Shown here piece after piece: positions 43,139 to 52,020 of a stretch of DNA of 64,000 nucleotides. The DNA is taken from the NCBI RefSeq assembly GCF_002217285.1, contig NZ_MUGW01000016.1, forward strand, positions 1 through 64,000, in the 5' to 3' direction. The position numbers and the translations under genes were made by a program. Below the pieces are notes generated by a model, which had not been told where the DNA came from, did not search any database, and saw only the letters and a program-made list of their open reading frames with translations. Numbering within the stretch: position 1 is the stretch's first letter; each line of letters opens with the position of its first letter. Origin of the DNA: Flavobacterium hercynium (lineage in GTDB: Bacteria; Bacteroidota; Bacteroidia; Flavobacteriales; Flavobacteriaceae).

Positions 43139-44467
43139 TTATATTTTAGAAAGATTGAATGATTGTGATAATTGTCCTGATACTGAAAGCAGTTCGTAAT
43201 ATTTTTGAATAATGGTTGCTTTAGACACCGCTGTATTTATTTTAGCACCTAACTGCTCAACGTCAGCTTCAACTAAATCATTTGTGTCTGCTAAACCATT
43301 ATCAAATTTATCTTTTACAAGTCTGTAGTTTTCAGTTGCTTGTTGAAGGGCTTCATCATAAACTACACTTTGATTGATCGCTAAGTCGTAATCTTCAATA
43401 GATTTTTGAACTTCGACTTTAATACGATCCGTCATCACTGCTTCTGTATTTTTAACCTCTAATGCTCTGCTTTCTGCAGCTCTAACTGAGGCACTATTTT
43501 TTATAATTCCGGATAAATCATACGTTAATCCAACTCCAAAATTCATTGCATAGCGCACCGTAATAATATCTTTAAGATCAAATGCGGTATAACCTCCCAG
43601 TAAAGCTAAGGTAGGATAATATCCTGATCTGGCAATTTTGATATTTGCCTCACTTGCTTTTTGTTGAAAACGAATTGCTTCTAAATCTTTTCTGTTTTCA
43701 AGTGCTACAGCATCAGATGTTGGCGCGTTGCTTGTTTTTAAATTAAAGAAATCACTTTCATTAACTTCAAGTTTTACATTTGGCTCTAATTTTAATAAAG
43801 TCGTCAGGTAAAAATTAATGTTGTTGAAATTGTTATTTGCTTCATCAATAGATAATTGTGTCTTTGAAACTAATAACTGTGCTTTCAATAAATCATTTCT
43901 CGGTATGATTCCGTTTTTTTCTAATTCTATAAAATCAGTAACACGTTGTTTTGCCTGTTTCTGATTTTCGTTTAGTAAATCTAATGTTTTTTGCGCTTTG
44001 TATAAAGCAGCATAATAGTTTACCACACGCAAAGTAACATCTTCTTTAGTTTTGGCAGCATAAGCACTTTCTGCCTCATATAAATTATCAGATGCTTTAA
44101 TGCTGTTCTGAATTTTAAATCCAGAGAAGATTGGTAACGTAAGATTTGCCATTCCAAACATAGCACGTTCCGGAGACGGCATTGGTTCAGTACTTGCCTG
44201 ATCACCACTATTGTGCATGTCTATTGATGCTTTTGTTAATCTTTGGTACTGTCCAGAGATTTTTAAATCCGGATATTGGTGATTTCTCGCCTCTTGAGAT
44301 TCGTATTTTTTCGAGTTTACCTTAGTGTTGGCAAGCGTAACTTCGTTACTTTTTTCCCAAGCCATTTTAACGGCTTCATCTAAGGTTAAACTTGTTTTTT
44401 CTTGCGCTTCTATTGATGAAATTCCAATAAAGAAAACACCAAAGAGCATTAGTTGATTAATTTTCAT
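43139..44467 (-). CDS. TolC-family outer-membrane efflux protein
   Basis: 442 residues from the ATG at 44467 (an ATG two codons earlier at 44473 is possible). Signal peptide MKINQLMLFGVFFIGISSIEAQ. Two OEP repeats with long amphipathic helices: TLDEAVKMAWEKSNEVTLANTKV, LRVVNYYAALYKAQKTLDLLNENQKQAK, and DLEAIRFQQKASEANIKIARSGYYPTLALLGGY. It forms the trimeric exit duct. The start lies inside the end of the TetR gene (about 11-base overlap), so repressor and pump are on one message. Confidence 0.95.
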   Translation of the reverse strand: MKINQLMLFGVFFIGISSIEAQEKTSLTLDEAVKMAWEKSNEVTLANTKVNSKKYESQEARNHQYPDLKISGQYQRLTKASIDMHNSGDQASTEPMPSPERAMFGMANLTLPIFSGFKIQNSIKASDNLYEAESAYAAKTKEDVTLRVVNYYAALYKAQKTLDLLNENQKQAKQRVTDFIELEKNGIIPRNDLLKAQLLVSKTQLSIDEANNNFNNINFYLTTLLKLEPNVKLEVNESDFFNLKTSNAPTSDAVALENRKDLEAIRFQQKASEANIKIARSGYYPTLALLGGYTAFDLKDIITVRYAMNFGVGLTYDLSGIIKNSASVRAAESRALEVKNTEAVMTDRIKVEVQKSIEDYDLAINQSVVYDEALQQATENYRLVKDKFDNGLADTNDLVEADVEQLGAKINTAVSKATIIQKYYELLSVSGQLSQSFNLSKI

Positions 44468-45086
44468 AAACAAGTAGAGCTTTTATAGTTTGTTGAATGT
44501 GCTTTGTTAGATACGTTTTAATATACTCGTCGTACATTTCCTCTGTTTTTAGATGTAATAACTCTTCAAAAAAAGGTTTATTCATGTGAAAGTGAAAGAA
44601 GGTTCCAATAATAGTAGGCGTGATAAGTGGGATAATGATATCTTTTCTAAAAACACCTTTAGATTGTCCTTGCTGAATAATACTTTCTACAGATTTTAAA
44701 TTTCCTTTTTTGAGTTCTGTAAAGGCATTGAGGCTTTTCTCTCTTTTCTTAGAATTAAGTTCGAAATGCAAAACCCTAAAAATCCCTTTGTTGCAACTAA
44801 TTCGGTTAAGATAAATTTCAATTAATTTATTAACTTTATCAAGAGGCTCCAGATTTTCCTGTAGTAGGTTTTCGAGCTGTAATTTAAGATCAGAAGTTTT
44901 GTAGATGATTAAAGATTCCAGCAGTCTGTCTTTAGAGCCAAAGTAATAAGAGACCATGGCAATGTTGATTTTTGCTTCTTTCGAAATATCACGTATCGAT
45001 GTACCTTCAAACCCTTTTTCTGAGAATAACTTTTCAGCTACTTCCAGAATCTGAATTTTTTTATCGTTTAATTCGATTTTCGACAT
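44457..45086 (-). CDS. TetR/AcrR-family repressor of the efflux operon
   Basis: 209 residues. The N-terminal helix-turn-helix is KIQILEVAEKLFSEKGFEGTSIRDISKEAKINIAMVSYYFGSKDRLLESL, a textbook TetR domain. The C-terminal ligand domain is unclassified. First gene of the operon. A 31-bp palindrome lies 30 bases upstream of its start and overlaps a -7 element, so it most likely represses its own promoter and the pump until a ligand binds. Confidence 0.96.
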   Translation of the reverse strand: MSKIELNDKKIQILEVAEKLFSEKGFEGTSIRDISKEAKINIAMVSYYFGSKDRLLESLIIYKTSDLKLQLENLLQENLEPLDKVNKLIEIYLNRISCNKGIFRVLHFELNSKKREKSLNAFTELKKGNLKSVESIIQQGQSKGVFRKDIIIPLITPTIIGTFFHFHMNKPFFEELLHLKTEEMYDEYIKTYLTKHIQQTIKALLVYEN

Positions 45087-45109
45087 TTTAGTTTTTTTCT
45101 AATCCGATG

Positions 45110-45117
45110 CAAAATTA
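45110..45117 (-). promoter_or_regulatory. Promoter -7 element (TAATTTTG) of the efflux operon
   Basis: Exact TAnnTTTG on the minus strand, ~24 bases before the TetR start, touching the operator palindrome. No exact -33 TTG; the palindrome fills the spacer and -33 region. Confidence 0.6.
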
Positions 45118-45146
45118 AACAAGCGTTTAAATTAAACGCTTGTTTA
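45116..45146. promoter_or_regulatory. Palindromic TetR operator
   Basis: A perfect inverted repeat: 15-bp arms TAAACAAGCGTTTAA and its complement around a single central base (45131). Half-site core is ACAAGCGTTT. Position over the promoter spacer of a tetR-led operon makes it the probable binding site of the encoded repressor. Confidence 0.85.
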
Positions 45147-45222
45147 GTTTTTGTTTAACAAAATATTAACAGAAAACCGTGTAGTTATTTGAGGGTGTTT
45201 TTTACGTCTAAAATGGAGTTAA

Positions 45223-46902
45223 TTATTCAATTTCTTTAACAGTAATATAAAAGTTTAGATCTGTTTTTAAAGGTACTGTAGTAGATAATTGTTCTATGGG
45301 TAATGATTGCCAGGTTGTTGTGGGATGAATCCAATTATCCTTTGTCCAGTTAGTTTTAATAGGCATTGCAAAATTTTTATTGCAATTGGCGTAGCGATAA
45401 TGCAGTTCGTTGTTTTTTAGTTCATACTCGAAAACAGGAACTTCTTTTGTACGCAGGTATTGATCGAATAAATAATTAAACTCAATTCCGGATGCGGAAC
45501 TTATATAAGTTTCAATTTGTTTTGTAGTAACGACTTTATGATAATATTCGGTGTTTAAACCTTGCAGTATTTTTTTGAATTTGTCATCATCATCGATGAG
45601 CATTTTAATCATGTGCAAAATTGCCCAGCCTTTTACGTAATTATCCTGACTACCGTCTTCGTTTATTCCGTATCGCGCAATAACAGGTTTGTCATTATTT
45701 ATAGTTCTAAATCGGCCAGCCATAAACTCATTTCCTGCTTGTTTACCACTAATATCGGCAATAACAAGCTCTTCTGCCAAACCGGCAAAACCTTCCTGAA
45801 TCCATCTGTCAGCAATATCAATCGCCGTAATATTGTTGCCAAACCATTCGTGCGCCATTTCATGTACAATTATTTTATCAGTTTTTTTACCCCAGCCTGT
45901 ATTCGAAATATCGCCGCCTATTTTATTCGTTCCTTTTTTATACGAGCTTCCGTAAGCAATAGCACTCTGATGTTCCATCCCAATGTAAGGAGCATCTACC
46001 ATTTTAAATCCATCTTCATAAAAGGGATACGGACCAAACCAATTTTCCAGTGACTTCATCGTAATATTAACTTCCGGAATCATGTGTCTTTCCGCCTTTT
46101 TTTTGTTGTAGTCCAGAATCCAGTAATCCATTGTTAGGTTTCCTTTTGTTCCTTTGTACGTCTGAGAGATATTTTCATATTGCCCAACATAAAATGATAT
46201 TGCATAATGACTAATTGGGTTTTTAACGCCCCAAGTGTACGTTAGTGTACGATCGTTATTTTTGGTTTTGCGCAGTAAACGTCCATTTGCAATAGCGACC
46301 AATGTATCTGCAACGATGACCGAAATAGTAGCGCCTTTATCGGGTTCATCGTACATTGTGTTTTTGCAAGGATACCATAAACTGGCTCCTTTATATTGAC
46401 AAGCGACTGATATCCAAGGTCGGTTTAAGGAATCTTTCGCCCAGACCAATCCGCCATCCCAGGGAGGTTTTATAGATTCTGTTGGTTTTCCGGAATAGAA
46501 GATTTCGATTTTATTTTTAGTCGTACTTTGATTTTTAGGTAATTTCAGGTACCAAATATTTTGATTTTGTGAATATTCAATTTTTTTACCTTTCTGAAAT
46601 ACGCTGTCAATCTTAAGCGGACTTACCAAGTCAATTTGCATTAGGTCTGAATGCTTTTTACCTGAAACATTATATTCAATAACATTTTTTCCTGTTATTG
46701 TTCTGTTGGTATAATCCGGTTTTATGGTTAGATCATAATGCTGAATATCCCACCAAATTCTTTCTGGAGTAATAGAACCGTTTAAAGTATCTTGTTTTGT
46801 TGGAGTTCTTAGAACTTCTGTTTGTGCCTGCAAAGAGCAAAATACAAGATTTAGCAACACGAGAAAAAACAGCTTTTTGGACATTATTACTTGTTGCTTC
46901 AT
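45223..46902 (-). CDS. M1-family metallopeptidase
   Basis: 559 residues (an in-frame ATG at M7, 46884, begins the signal peptide MSKKLFFLVLLNLVFCSLQAQ and may be the true start). Zinc site H347-E348-x-x-H351 in VHEMAHEWFGN with E370 in WIQEGFAGL; the exopeptidase motif is IGMEHQSAIAYG (307-318) instead of GAMEN. Exported, so likely a periplasmic or outer-membrane-linked aminopeptidase. It is shorter than classic M1 enzymes and lacks the large C-terminal helical domain. Not obviously in an operon. Confidence 0.94.
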   Translation of the reverse strand: MKQQVIMSKKLFFLVLLNLVFCSLQAQTEVLRTPTKQDTLNGSITPERIWWDIQHYDLTIKPDYTNRTITGKNVIEYNVSGKKHSDLMQIDLVSPLKIDSVFQKGKKIEYSQNQNIWYLKLPKNQSTTKNKIEIFYSGKPTESIKPPWDGGLVWAKDSLNRPWISVACQYKGASLWYPCKNTMYDEPDKGATISVIVADTLVAIANGRLLRKTKNNDRTLTYTWGVKNPISHYAISFYVGQYENISQTYKGTKGNLTMDYWILDYNKKKAERHMIPEVNITMKSLENWFGPYPFYEDGFKMVDAPYIGMEHQSAIAYGSSYKKGTNKIGGDISNTGWGKKTDKIIVHEMAHEWFGNNITAIDIADRWIQEGFAGLAEELVIADISGKQAGNEFMAGRFRTINNDKPVIARYGINEDGSQDNYVKGWAILHMIKMLIDDDDKFKKILQGLNTEYYHKVVTTKQIETYISSASGIEFNYLFDQYLRTKEVPVFEYELKNNELHYRYANCNKNFAMPIKTNWTKDNWIHPTTTWQSLPIEQLSTTVPLKTDLNFYITVKEIE

Positions 46903-46938
46903 ACTTTAGTAATTTGATTTAATGCAATAGTATGTTCT

Positions 46939-47430
46939 TTATATAAACCAAGGTATTTGGTCTTCTGAAAAGTACTCTTCCAGATAATCGAAATCTCCAC
47001 TGCTTTTGCATATTTCAATATATTCTAGAGCCTTTTTTGATATGTCGTCTGTTTGATTTTTTAAGAAATTGATAGTTTCTTCTACACCTGCAAAAACTGT
47101 TAGTTGAATGTCAAGACCACAATAAGTATCAAAATCAATTGTTTTTGCTTCCCAAATTTTTAAACAATCTTCAACATTTTTATGCAAACCTAAGATGTAA
47201 CTTGCCAGCATTAAAGAATTGGCACTTACTTCACATTCATTTGAGTAAGGTTGAGTTCTAATTGCGGTTAAATTTTGTATAAATTGAAGCGCAAGTGCTC
47301 TGTTGGGATTGTTTTTAAAATGGACTACTAACTTTTTTCCAATCTCTTCATCGTCTTCTATAAAATCTATAGTAGCAATGCTTAAAGGTTTATTATTTTG
47401 AAGTTCTTCTAAAAAGCTTTCTACAGTCAT
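46939..47430 (-). CDS. Uncharacterised soluble protein
   Basis: 163 residues, helical, acidic, no signal peptide. Segments such as SLMLASYILGLHKNVEDCLKIWEAKTIDFDTYCGLDIQLTVFAGVEETINFL resemble helical-repeat proteins of unknown role. I do not recognise it. It lies between the trp operon terminator and the M1 peptidase gene, on the same strand as both. Confidence 0.75.
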   Translation of the reverse strand: MTVESFLEELQNNKPLSIATIDFIEDDEEIGKKLVVHFKNNPNRALALQFIQNLTAIRTQPYSNECEVSANSLMLASYILGLHKNVEDCLKIWEAKTIDFDTYCGLDIQLTVFAGVEETINFLKNQTDDISKKALEYIEICKSSGDFDYLEEYFSEDQIPWFI

Positions 47431-47493
47431 GATTTATTTTCGATTGAAATGGATTTTTAAGATATACTAATGTAAGTATAAAACGTAAAAACA

Positions 47494-47534
47494 AAAAAAA
47501 ACAGCCACTAAAAGTTTTTAATGGCTGTTTTTTA
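47494..47534. terminator. Intrinsic terminator of the trp operon
   Basis: Stem AAAACAGCCA/TGGCTGTTTT (about 47498-47507 with 47522-47531), flanked by long A- and T-runs, ~20 bases after the trpA stop. Confidence 0.88.
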
Positions 47535-47553
47535 ATTTTTAATAATGTGTGAT

Positions 47554-48315
47554 CTATCGAATTTCGCTAACAAATTTTTCAATTTTTCCTGATCCGTTTT
47601 CGCTTAAATGTTTGATAAAAGCACTTCCGATAATAGCGCCTTTTGCGAATTTTGTTGCCTGATTAAAGGTTTCTTTGTTGGAGATTCCGAAACCTATGAT
47701 TTGCGGATTCTTAAGATTCATCGTTGAAATTCTTTCGAAATAGCTTTCCTGTGTATCGCCAAAACCAGATTGAGAACCTGTAACGCTTGCAGAACTTACC
47801 ATATAGATAAATCCGTTAGAAACGCTGTCGATAAAACGAATACGTTCGTCTGATGTTTGTGGTGTAATGAGGAATACATTAATTAATCCGTATTTTTCAA
47901 AAATAGCTTTGTACTCTTCTGCGTAAACATCAACAGGAAGATCCGGAATAATTAATCCATCAATTCCAATTTCTGCACATTTTTGACAGAAAGCTTCAAC
48001 GCCATATTGTAGCATCGGATTAAAATACCCCATAATAATCAACGGAATTTTTACGCTTTCGCGGATGTTCTTCAGCTGGTCAAAAAGGATTTGGGTTGTC
48101 ATTCCGTTATGAAGCGCCTGCGTCGAACTTGCCTGAATGGTAGGTCCATCTGCTAAAGGATCGCTGAATGGTAAACCAATTTCGATTAAATCGACACCAT
48201 TTTTTTCTAAATCCTGAATGATTTGAACGGTATCATTTAAGTTGGGATATCCCGCCGAAAAGTAAATCGATAGGATCTTTTTATCTTCTTGTAATTTTTG
48301 AGTTATTCTGTTCAT
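47554..48315 (-). CDS. trpA: Tryptophan synthase alpha chain
   Basis: 253 residues from the ATG at 48315; an upstream in-frame ATG (48366) adds a non-conserved stretch. TIM barrel converting indole-3-glycerol phosphate to indole plus glyceraldehyde-3-phosphate. The active-site acids are E45 (IEIGLPFSDP) and D56 (PLADGPTIQ). Other signatures are IIMGYFNPMLQYG, GLIIPDLP and YMVSSASVTG. Last gene of the trp operon, separated from trpB by a small GGCT-like gene. Confidence 0.98.
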   Translation of the reverse strand: MNRITQKLQEDKKILSIYFSAGYPNLNDTVQIIQDLEKNGVDLIEIGLPFSDPLADGPTIQASSTQALHNGMTTQILFDQLKNIRESVKIPLIIMGYFNPMLQYGVEAFCQKCAEIGIDGLIIPDLPVDVYAEEYKAIFEKYGLINVFLITPQTSDERIRFIDSVSNGFIYMVSSASVTGSQSGFGDTQESYFERISTMNLKNPQIIGFGISNKETFNQATKFAKGAIIGSAFIKHLSENGSGKIEKFVSEIR

Positions 48316-48381
48316 TATTTTATTTTTTATACTGATAGATTTTCGAAAATCTATCAGGAGTTTCATTTTGCCTTTAAATTA

Positions 48382-48699
48382 TTAACTCTCCATATACACC
48401 CAGGCAGTAATTCCCGAATTCAATTTTACGGAAACTCTTCTGTAGGCGTTGGATTCGAAAAGATCTACTTTTGCCAAATCTTCAGTGGTAACATTAAAGA
48501 CAACTCCGTGTATTGTATCTTCATGATTGTCGCTTGGGACTACCACAACATAATCTGCCATTCCAAATTCTTCTTCTATTTTAAGGCTCTTTAGTTTGTA
48601 GCCCAAAAGCTGATCTGGTGTGCTGGTTAATGTTTTATTGAAAAGACGCATTTGAACTTCTTTTGATCTTAATGTTCCGTAAGAGAATAACTGTTCCAT
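48382..48699 (-). CDS. Gamma-glutamylcyclotransferase-like (GGCT/AIG2) protein
   Basis: 105 residues from the ATG at 48699. The longer ORF extends upstream to 48771 but only by reading through the GC-rich hairpin repeat. YGTLR (7-11) and the acid E82 (DLFESNAYRR) are the fold's catalytic signatures. Acts on gamma-glutamylamines or glutathione-like substrates in relatives; substrate unknown here. It sits between trpB and trpA on the same strand and is transcribed with them, though no link to tryptophan is known. Confidence 0.88.
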   Translation of the reverse strand: MEQLFSYGTLRSKEVQMRLFNKTLTSTPDQLLGYKLKSLKIEEEFGMADYVVVVPSDNHEDTIHGVVFNVTTEDLAKVDLFESNAYRRVSVKLNSGITAWVYMES

Positions 48700-48725
48700 A
48701 ATATTATTTTTCTCGTTTTTTGTTT

Positions 48726-48805
48726 GCGTTAGGGGTAGAGGCGATATCCTTTTGCCGGCGAAGCAAGGCAAAAGATAAAGCCGAAAACCCGACCGAAGGG
48801 AACGC
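48726..48805. repeat. GC-rich palindromic intergenic element
   Basis: About 80 bases, clearly richer in G+C than the surroundings. Outer complementary ends GCGTT/AACGC (48726-48730, 48801-48805) and an inner stem ATCCTTTTGCC/GGCAAAAGAT (48746-48756 with 48767-48776) around a 10-base loop. Looks like a REP-type dispersed palindrome lying in the trpB-GGCT gap. Confidence 0.7.
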
Positions 48806-48820
48806 CCAAATTATTTATTG

Positions 48821-50002
48821 TTATAGTTTAAAATAGTCGATGTAATTGTCTAAATCTTTATCACCACGTCCTGAAAGACTAATTACAACAACATCTGTTG
48901 GTTTAAATTTCTTTTGATCTAAAACGGCAAAGGCATGCGCACTTTCGATTGCTGGTATAATACCTTCCAGTTTAGTAAGTTGTAAGCCGGCGTTCATGGC
49001 ATCATCATCTGTTACGGAGAAAAACTCGCCTCGACCTGTTTGCGCCAAATGTGCGTGCATTGGACCAACTCCGGGATAATCTAATCCTGCTGAAATTGAA
49101 TAAGGCTCGGTAATTTGTCCGTCCGGAGTTTGCATTAAAAGTGTTTTGCAACCGTGAATAATTCCAACTTTTCCCAGTTTACTTGTAGCTGCGCTATGCC
49201 CGCTGTCAATACCTTTTCCGGCTGCCTCAACGGCTATGATTCCAACTTCAGGTTCGTGTAAAAAGTGGTAAAAAGTTCCTGCGGCATTGCTTCCGCCGCC
49301 AATACAAGCTACAACATAATCAGGGTTTTCACGTCCTTCTTTTTCTTTTAACTGGTATTTTATTTCTTCTGAAATAACACTTTGAAAACGGGTTACCATA
49401 TCGGGATAAGGATGTGGTCCAATCGCAGATCCGATGATATAATGGGTGTCAACAGGATTATTGATCCAATCGCGGATTGCTTCGTTTGTGGCGTCTTTTA
49501 AGGTTCTTGAACCTGAAAGTGCTGGACGAACTTCGGCTCCTAACATTTTCATACGGGCTACGTTTGGTGCCTGGCGCGCAATGTCGATTTCGCCCATGTA
49601 CACAATGCATTCCATACCCATTAGCGCGCAAACTGTTGCGGTAGCAACACCATGCTGACCTGCTCCGGTTTCTGCAATGATTCGTTTTTTACCTAAACGT
49701 CTCGCTACTAATATTTGTCCAATCGTATTGTTGACTTTGTGCGCTCCTGTGTGATTAAGATCTTCTCTTTTTAGATAAATCTTGGTGTTGTATTTTTCAG
49801 ATAGACGTTTTGCAAAGTAAAGTGGACTCGGACGTCCAACATAATCTTTAAGTAATTGATCGAACGCTGCTTTGAAATCCGGTTCGCTGGTAATTTTTAA
49901 ATAATTCTGACGTAATTCTTCTACATTCGGATATAGCATTTCTGGAATGTAAGCTCCTCCAAATTCTCCGTAATATCCCTTTTCATTGACATTAAAATTC
50001 AT
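48821..50002 (-). CDS. trpB: Tryptophan synthase beta chain
   Basis: 393 residues, standard TrpB1 length. The PLP lysine is K89 in HTGAHKVNN. Other signatures are AETGAGQHGVATATVCALMG and the phosphate-binding CIGGGSNAAGTFYHF. Joins indole, channelled from TrpA, with serine to give tryptophan. It follows trpF by 8 nt. Confidence 0.99.
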   Translation of the reverse strand: MNFNVNEKGYYGEFGGAYIPEMLYPNVEELRQNYLKITSEPDFKAAFDQLLKDYVGRPSPLYFAKRLSEKYNTKIYLKREDLNHTGAHKVNNTIGQILVARRLGKKRIIAETGAGQHGVATATVCALMGMECIVYMGEIDIARQAPNVARMKMLGAEVRPALSGSRTLKDATNEAIRDWINNPVDTHYIIGSAIGPHPYPDMVTRFQSVISEEIKYQLKEKEGRENPDYVVACIGGGSNAAGTFYHFLHEPEVGIIAVEAAGKGIDSGHSAATSKLGKVGIIHGCKTLLMQTPDGQITEPYSISAGLDYPGVGPMHAHLAQTGRGEFFSVTDDDAMNAGLQLTKLEGIIPAIESAHAFAVLDQKKFKPTDVVVISLSGRGDKDLDNYIDYFKL

Positions 50003-50010
50003 TTTGCTGA

Positions 50011-50637
50011 TTATTTTAGGTTAACAATTTCAAGTTGTCGTTTGAAATTGCTTAATAAGTTTTTATTTTTTAGTCCGGGCTCGATTTCAAATTTACTATT
50101 TACATCGATAGCATATACTGGTAAATTTAGATTTTTTATCGCCGCTATTTCTTCAATTCCTATTCCGCCACTTAAAAAAAATGGTTTTTTGGATTTGTAT
50201 TTTTTTAATATTTCCCAATCGAAAGTAGTTCCATTTCCGCCGGGTAATTTTCCTTTGGTGTCAAAAAGAAAATAATCACAAAGATTTTCAAAAGGCTCTA
50301 AAACATTAAAATCAAAATCGTCTCCAACTGAAAATACTTTTATGATTTCGATTTTTTTACTGATGTTGTTTTTTAATTCTTCACAAAATTCCACAGATTC
50401 CTGTCCGTGTAACTGAATAGCTTGCAGGTTGTGTTTACTTATTTTTTCGATGATATTTTCAACTGATTCGTTGACAAATACACCTACTTTTTTAATCGTT
50501 TGTATAAGCTCCGGAATTGTTCCGTCGCAATATCGAGCGGATTTCTCCCAGAAAATAAATCCCATATAATCGGGTAGGAGTGCGCCTACGTTAATTATAT
50601 TCTCGGGATATTTCATACCGCATATTTTGAGTTTCAT
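50011..50637 (-). CDS. trpF: Phosphoribosylanthranilate isomerase
   Basis: 208 residues, TIM barrel. The catalytic cysteine is C6 in KLKICGMKYPENI, and the aspartate lies in YFLFDTKGKLPGGNGTTFDW. The terminal GGIGIEEI and AIDVNSKFEIEPGLKN phosphate-binding loops are standard. Converts PRA to CdRP. Stand-alone, not fused to TrpC as in enterobacteria. Confidence 0.98.
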   Translation of the reverse strand: MKLKICGMKYPENIINVGALLPDYMGFIFWEKSARYCDGTIPELIQTIKKVGVFVNESVENIIEKISKHNLQAIQLHGQESVEFCEELKNNISKKIEIIKVFSVGDDFDFNVLEPFENLCDYFLFDTKGKLPGGNGTTFDWEILKKYKSKKPFFLSGGIGIEEIAAIKNLNLPVYAIDVNSKFEIEPGLKNKNLLSNFKRQLEIVNLK

Positions 50638-50644
50638 TTCTTTA

Positions 50645-50810
50645 TGTGCTTTAGGCTTTAAGCAATATGCTTTAGGCTTTTTTTTAATTCTTTAAGCTTT
50701 AGGCTTTAAGCTTTTTACTTTGTATTTTTTTAATGCTCTAAGCTTTAGGCTTTATGCTTTATGCTTTTTTACTTTGTGCTGAATGCCTATAGCCTACAGC
50801 CTAAAGCTTA
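50645..50810. repeat. Word-like repeat GCTTTAGGCTTTAAGC between trpF and trpC
   Basis: About 165 bases of shuffled GCTTTAGGCTTTA, GCTTTAAGC and GCTTTATGC words, with the complement GCCTAAAGCTTA at the end, running into the stop codon of trpC (50808-50810). Spacer inside an operon; no ORF. Confidence 0.8.
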
Positions 50811-51587
50811 CAGCCGCGATATAAATTCAATAGCAGCTTTTCCGGCGTTATCAGTTTTCATGAAGTTTTCTCCAATTAAAAAACCGTTGTAACCATAAGG
50901 TCTCAATTCGTTGATGGCTTCGATGGATGAAATGCCGCTTTCTGAAACTTTTACAAAATCATTCGGAATCTGAGCCGCTAATTCTTTGCTAAAGTCTAAG
51001 CTTACTTCGAATGTTTTTAGGTTTCGGTTATTGACACCAATCATATCTAAACTTGGCATGATCGATTTCTCTAATTCTTCCTGGTTGTGAACTTCTAGTA
51101 AAACTTCTAAACCTAATTTCTTTGCAAATTCTGATAATGATTTGATTTCGTCACGGGTTAAAACTGCTGCGATCAACAGAATTAAATCTGCTCCAAAAGC
51201 TTTTGCTTCTAAAATTTGATATTCGTCTACGATAAATTCTTTTCTCAAAAGTGGAATATTTACACTTGCTCGTGCTAAAAGTAAATCGTCTAGAGATCCG
51301 CCAAAGTATTTTCCATCAGTTAAAACAGAGATTCCACTTGCTCCCGCAGTTTCATATCCTTTAACCACTTCTTCTACTGTAAAACTATGATTGATGACTG
51401 ATTTAGAAGGTGATCTTCGTTTGTGTTCTGCTATAATTCCTGTAGCACTTGCTTTTAGTTTTTGACTTAATGAAATGGTTTGTCTTTCAAAAAAAACAGA
51501 ATTCTCTAATTGAGCAACCGGAATAATCGATTTTTTAAGAATGACTTCTCTTTTTTTGTCAAGTATTATTTTATCTAGGATGTTCAT
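50808..51587 (-). CDS. trpC: Indole-3-glycerol phosphate synthase
   Basis: 259 residues. Active-site E54 and K56 in IIAEHKRRSPSK, then FGGSLDDLLLARASVNIPLLRKEFIVDEYQI, LIAAVLTRDE, and the phosphate-binding SESGISS and GFLIGENFM. Closes the pyrrole ring of CdRP to give indole-glycerol phosphate. Its stop codon lies within a word-like repeat. Confidence 0.98.
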   Translation of the reverse strand: MNILDKIILDKKREVILKKSIIPVAQLENSVFFERQTISLSQKLKASATGIIAEHKRRSPSKSVINHSFTVEEVVKGYETAGASGISVLTDGKYFGGSLDDLLLARASVNIPLLRKEFIVDEYQILEAKAFGADLILLIAAVLTRDEIKSLSEFAKKLGLEVLLEVHNQEELEKSIMPSLDMIGVNNRNLKTFEVSLDFSKELAAQIPNDFVKVSESGISSIEAINELRPYGYNGFLIGENFMKTDNAGKAAIEFISRL

Positions 51588-51614
51588 TTTACTATTATTT
51601 AATGATTGAAAGAT

Positions 51615-52007
51615 TTAAGAATTTAAAAATGCTTTTTTATTGCATTCAATTTTGCCATTTAAGTATTTAATGAAATTTGATAAGTTTTGGGATATTTCAA
51701 TACTTAAATCATAACTTTTTTGAATCTCTGATTGATTACAAAACTTTAATTCTCTTGACAGTATTAGCATGCTCCTAACTTCTGCACAACTTCCTTTTGA
51801 TATTTTTAAATATCTGATTAATTGTTTGTTGTTATTGTATTCTGATCTTTCGGCAATATTATTTGTTACTGAAACAACAGCTCTTTTTATTTGATCTTTG
51901 AATCCAAATTCTCTTTGAAAAGCTTGGTTCTCCATTATTTTAAAAATTAATTGAGCTAACAAAATTCCTTTTTTATAAACTTCGAATTCTTCAAAAGATT
52001 TTGTCAT
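51615..52007 (-). CDS. Four-helix-bundle protein inside the trp operon
   Basis: 130 residues of the S23/TIGR02436 type: FEEFEVYKKGILLAQLIFKIM, DQIKRAVVSVTNNIAERSEY, IRYLKISKGSCAEVRSMLILSRELKFC. Lies between trpD and trpC in the same direction with small gaps, so it is co-transcribed. No role in tryptophan synthesis is known. Diverged from the copy at 19429-19788. Confidence 0.92.
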   Translation of the reverse strand: MTKSFEEFEVYKKGILLAQLIFKIMENQAFQREFGFKDQIKRAVVSVTNNIAERSEYNNNKQLIRYLKISKGSCAEVRSMLILSRELKFCNQSEIQKSYDLSIEISQNLSNFIKYLNGKIECNKKAFLNS

Positions 52008-52020
52008 AATTTTTCAATTA

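Noticed and set aside
48700-48771. N-terminal extension of the GGCT-like gene
   Set aside because: The extra residues come from reading through the GC-rich palindromic element; the family N-terminus begins at the ATG at 48699.
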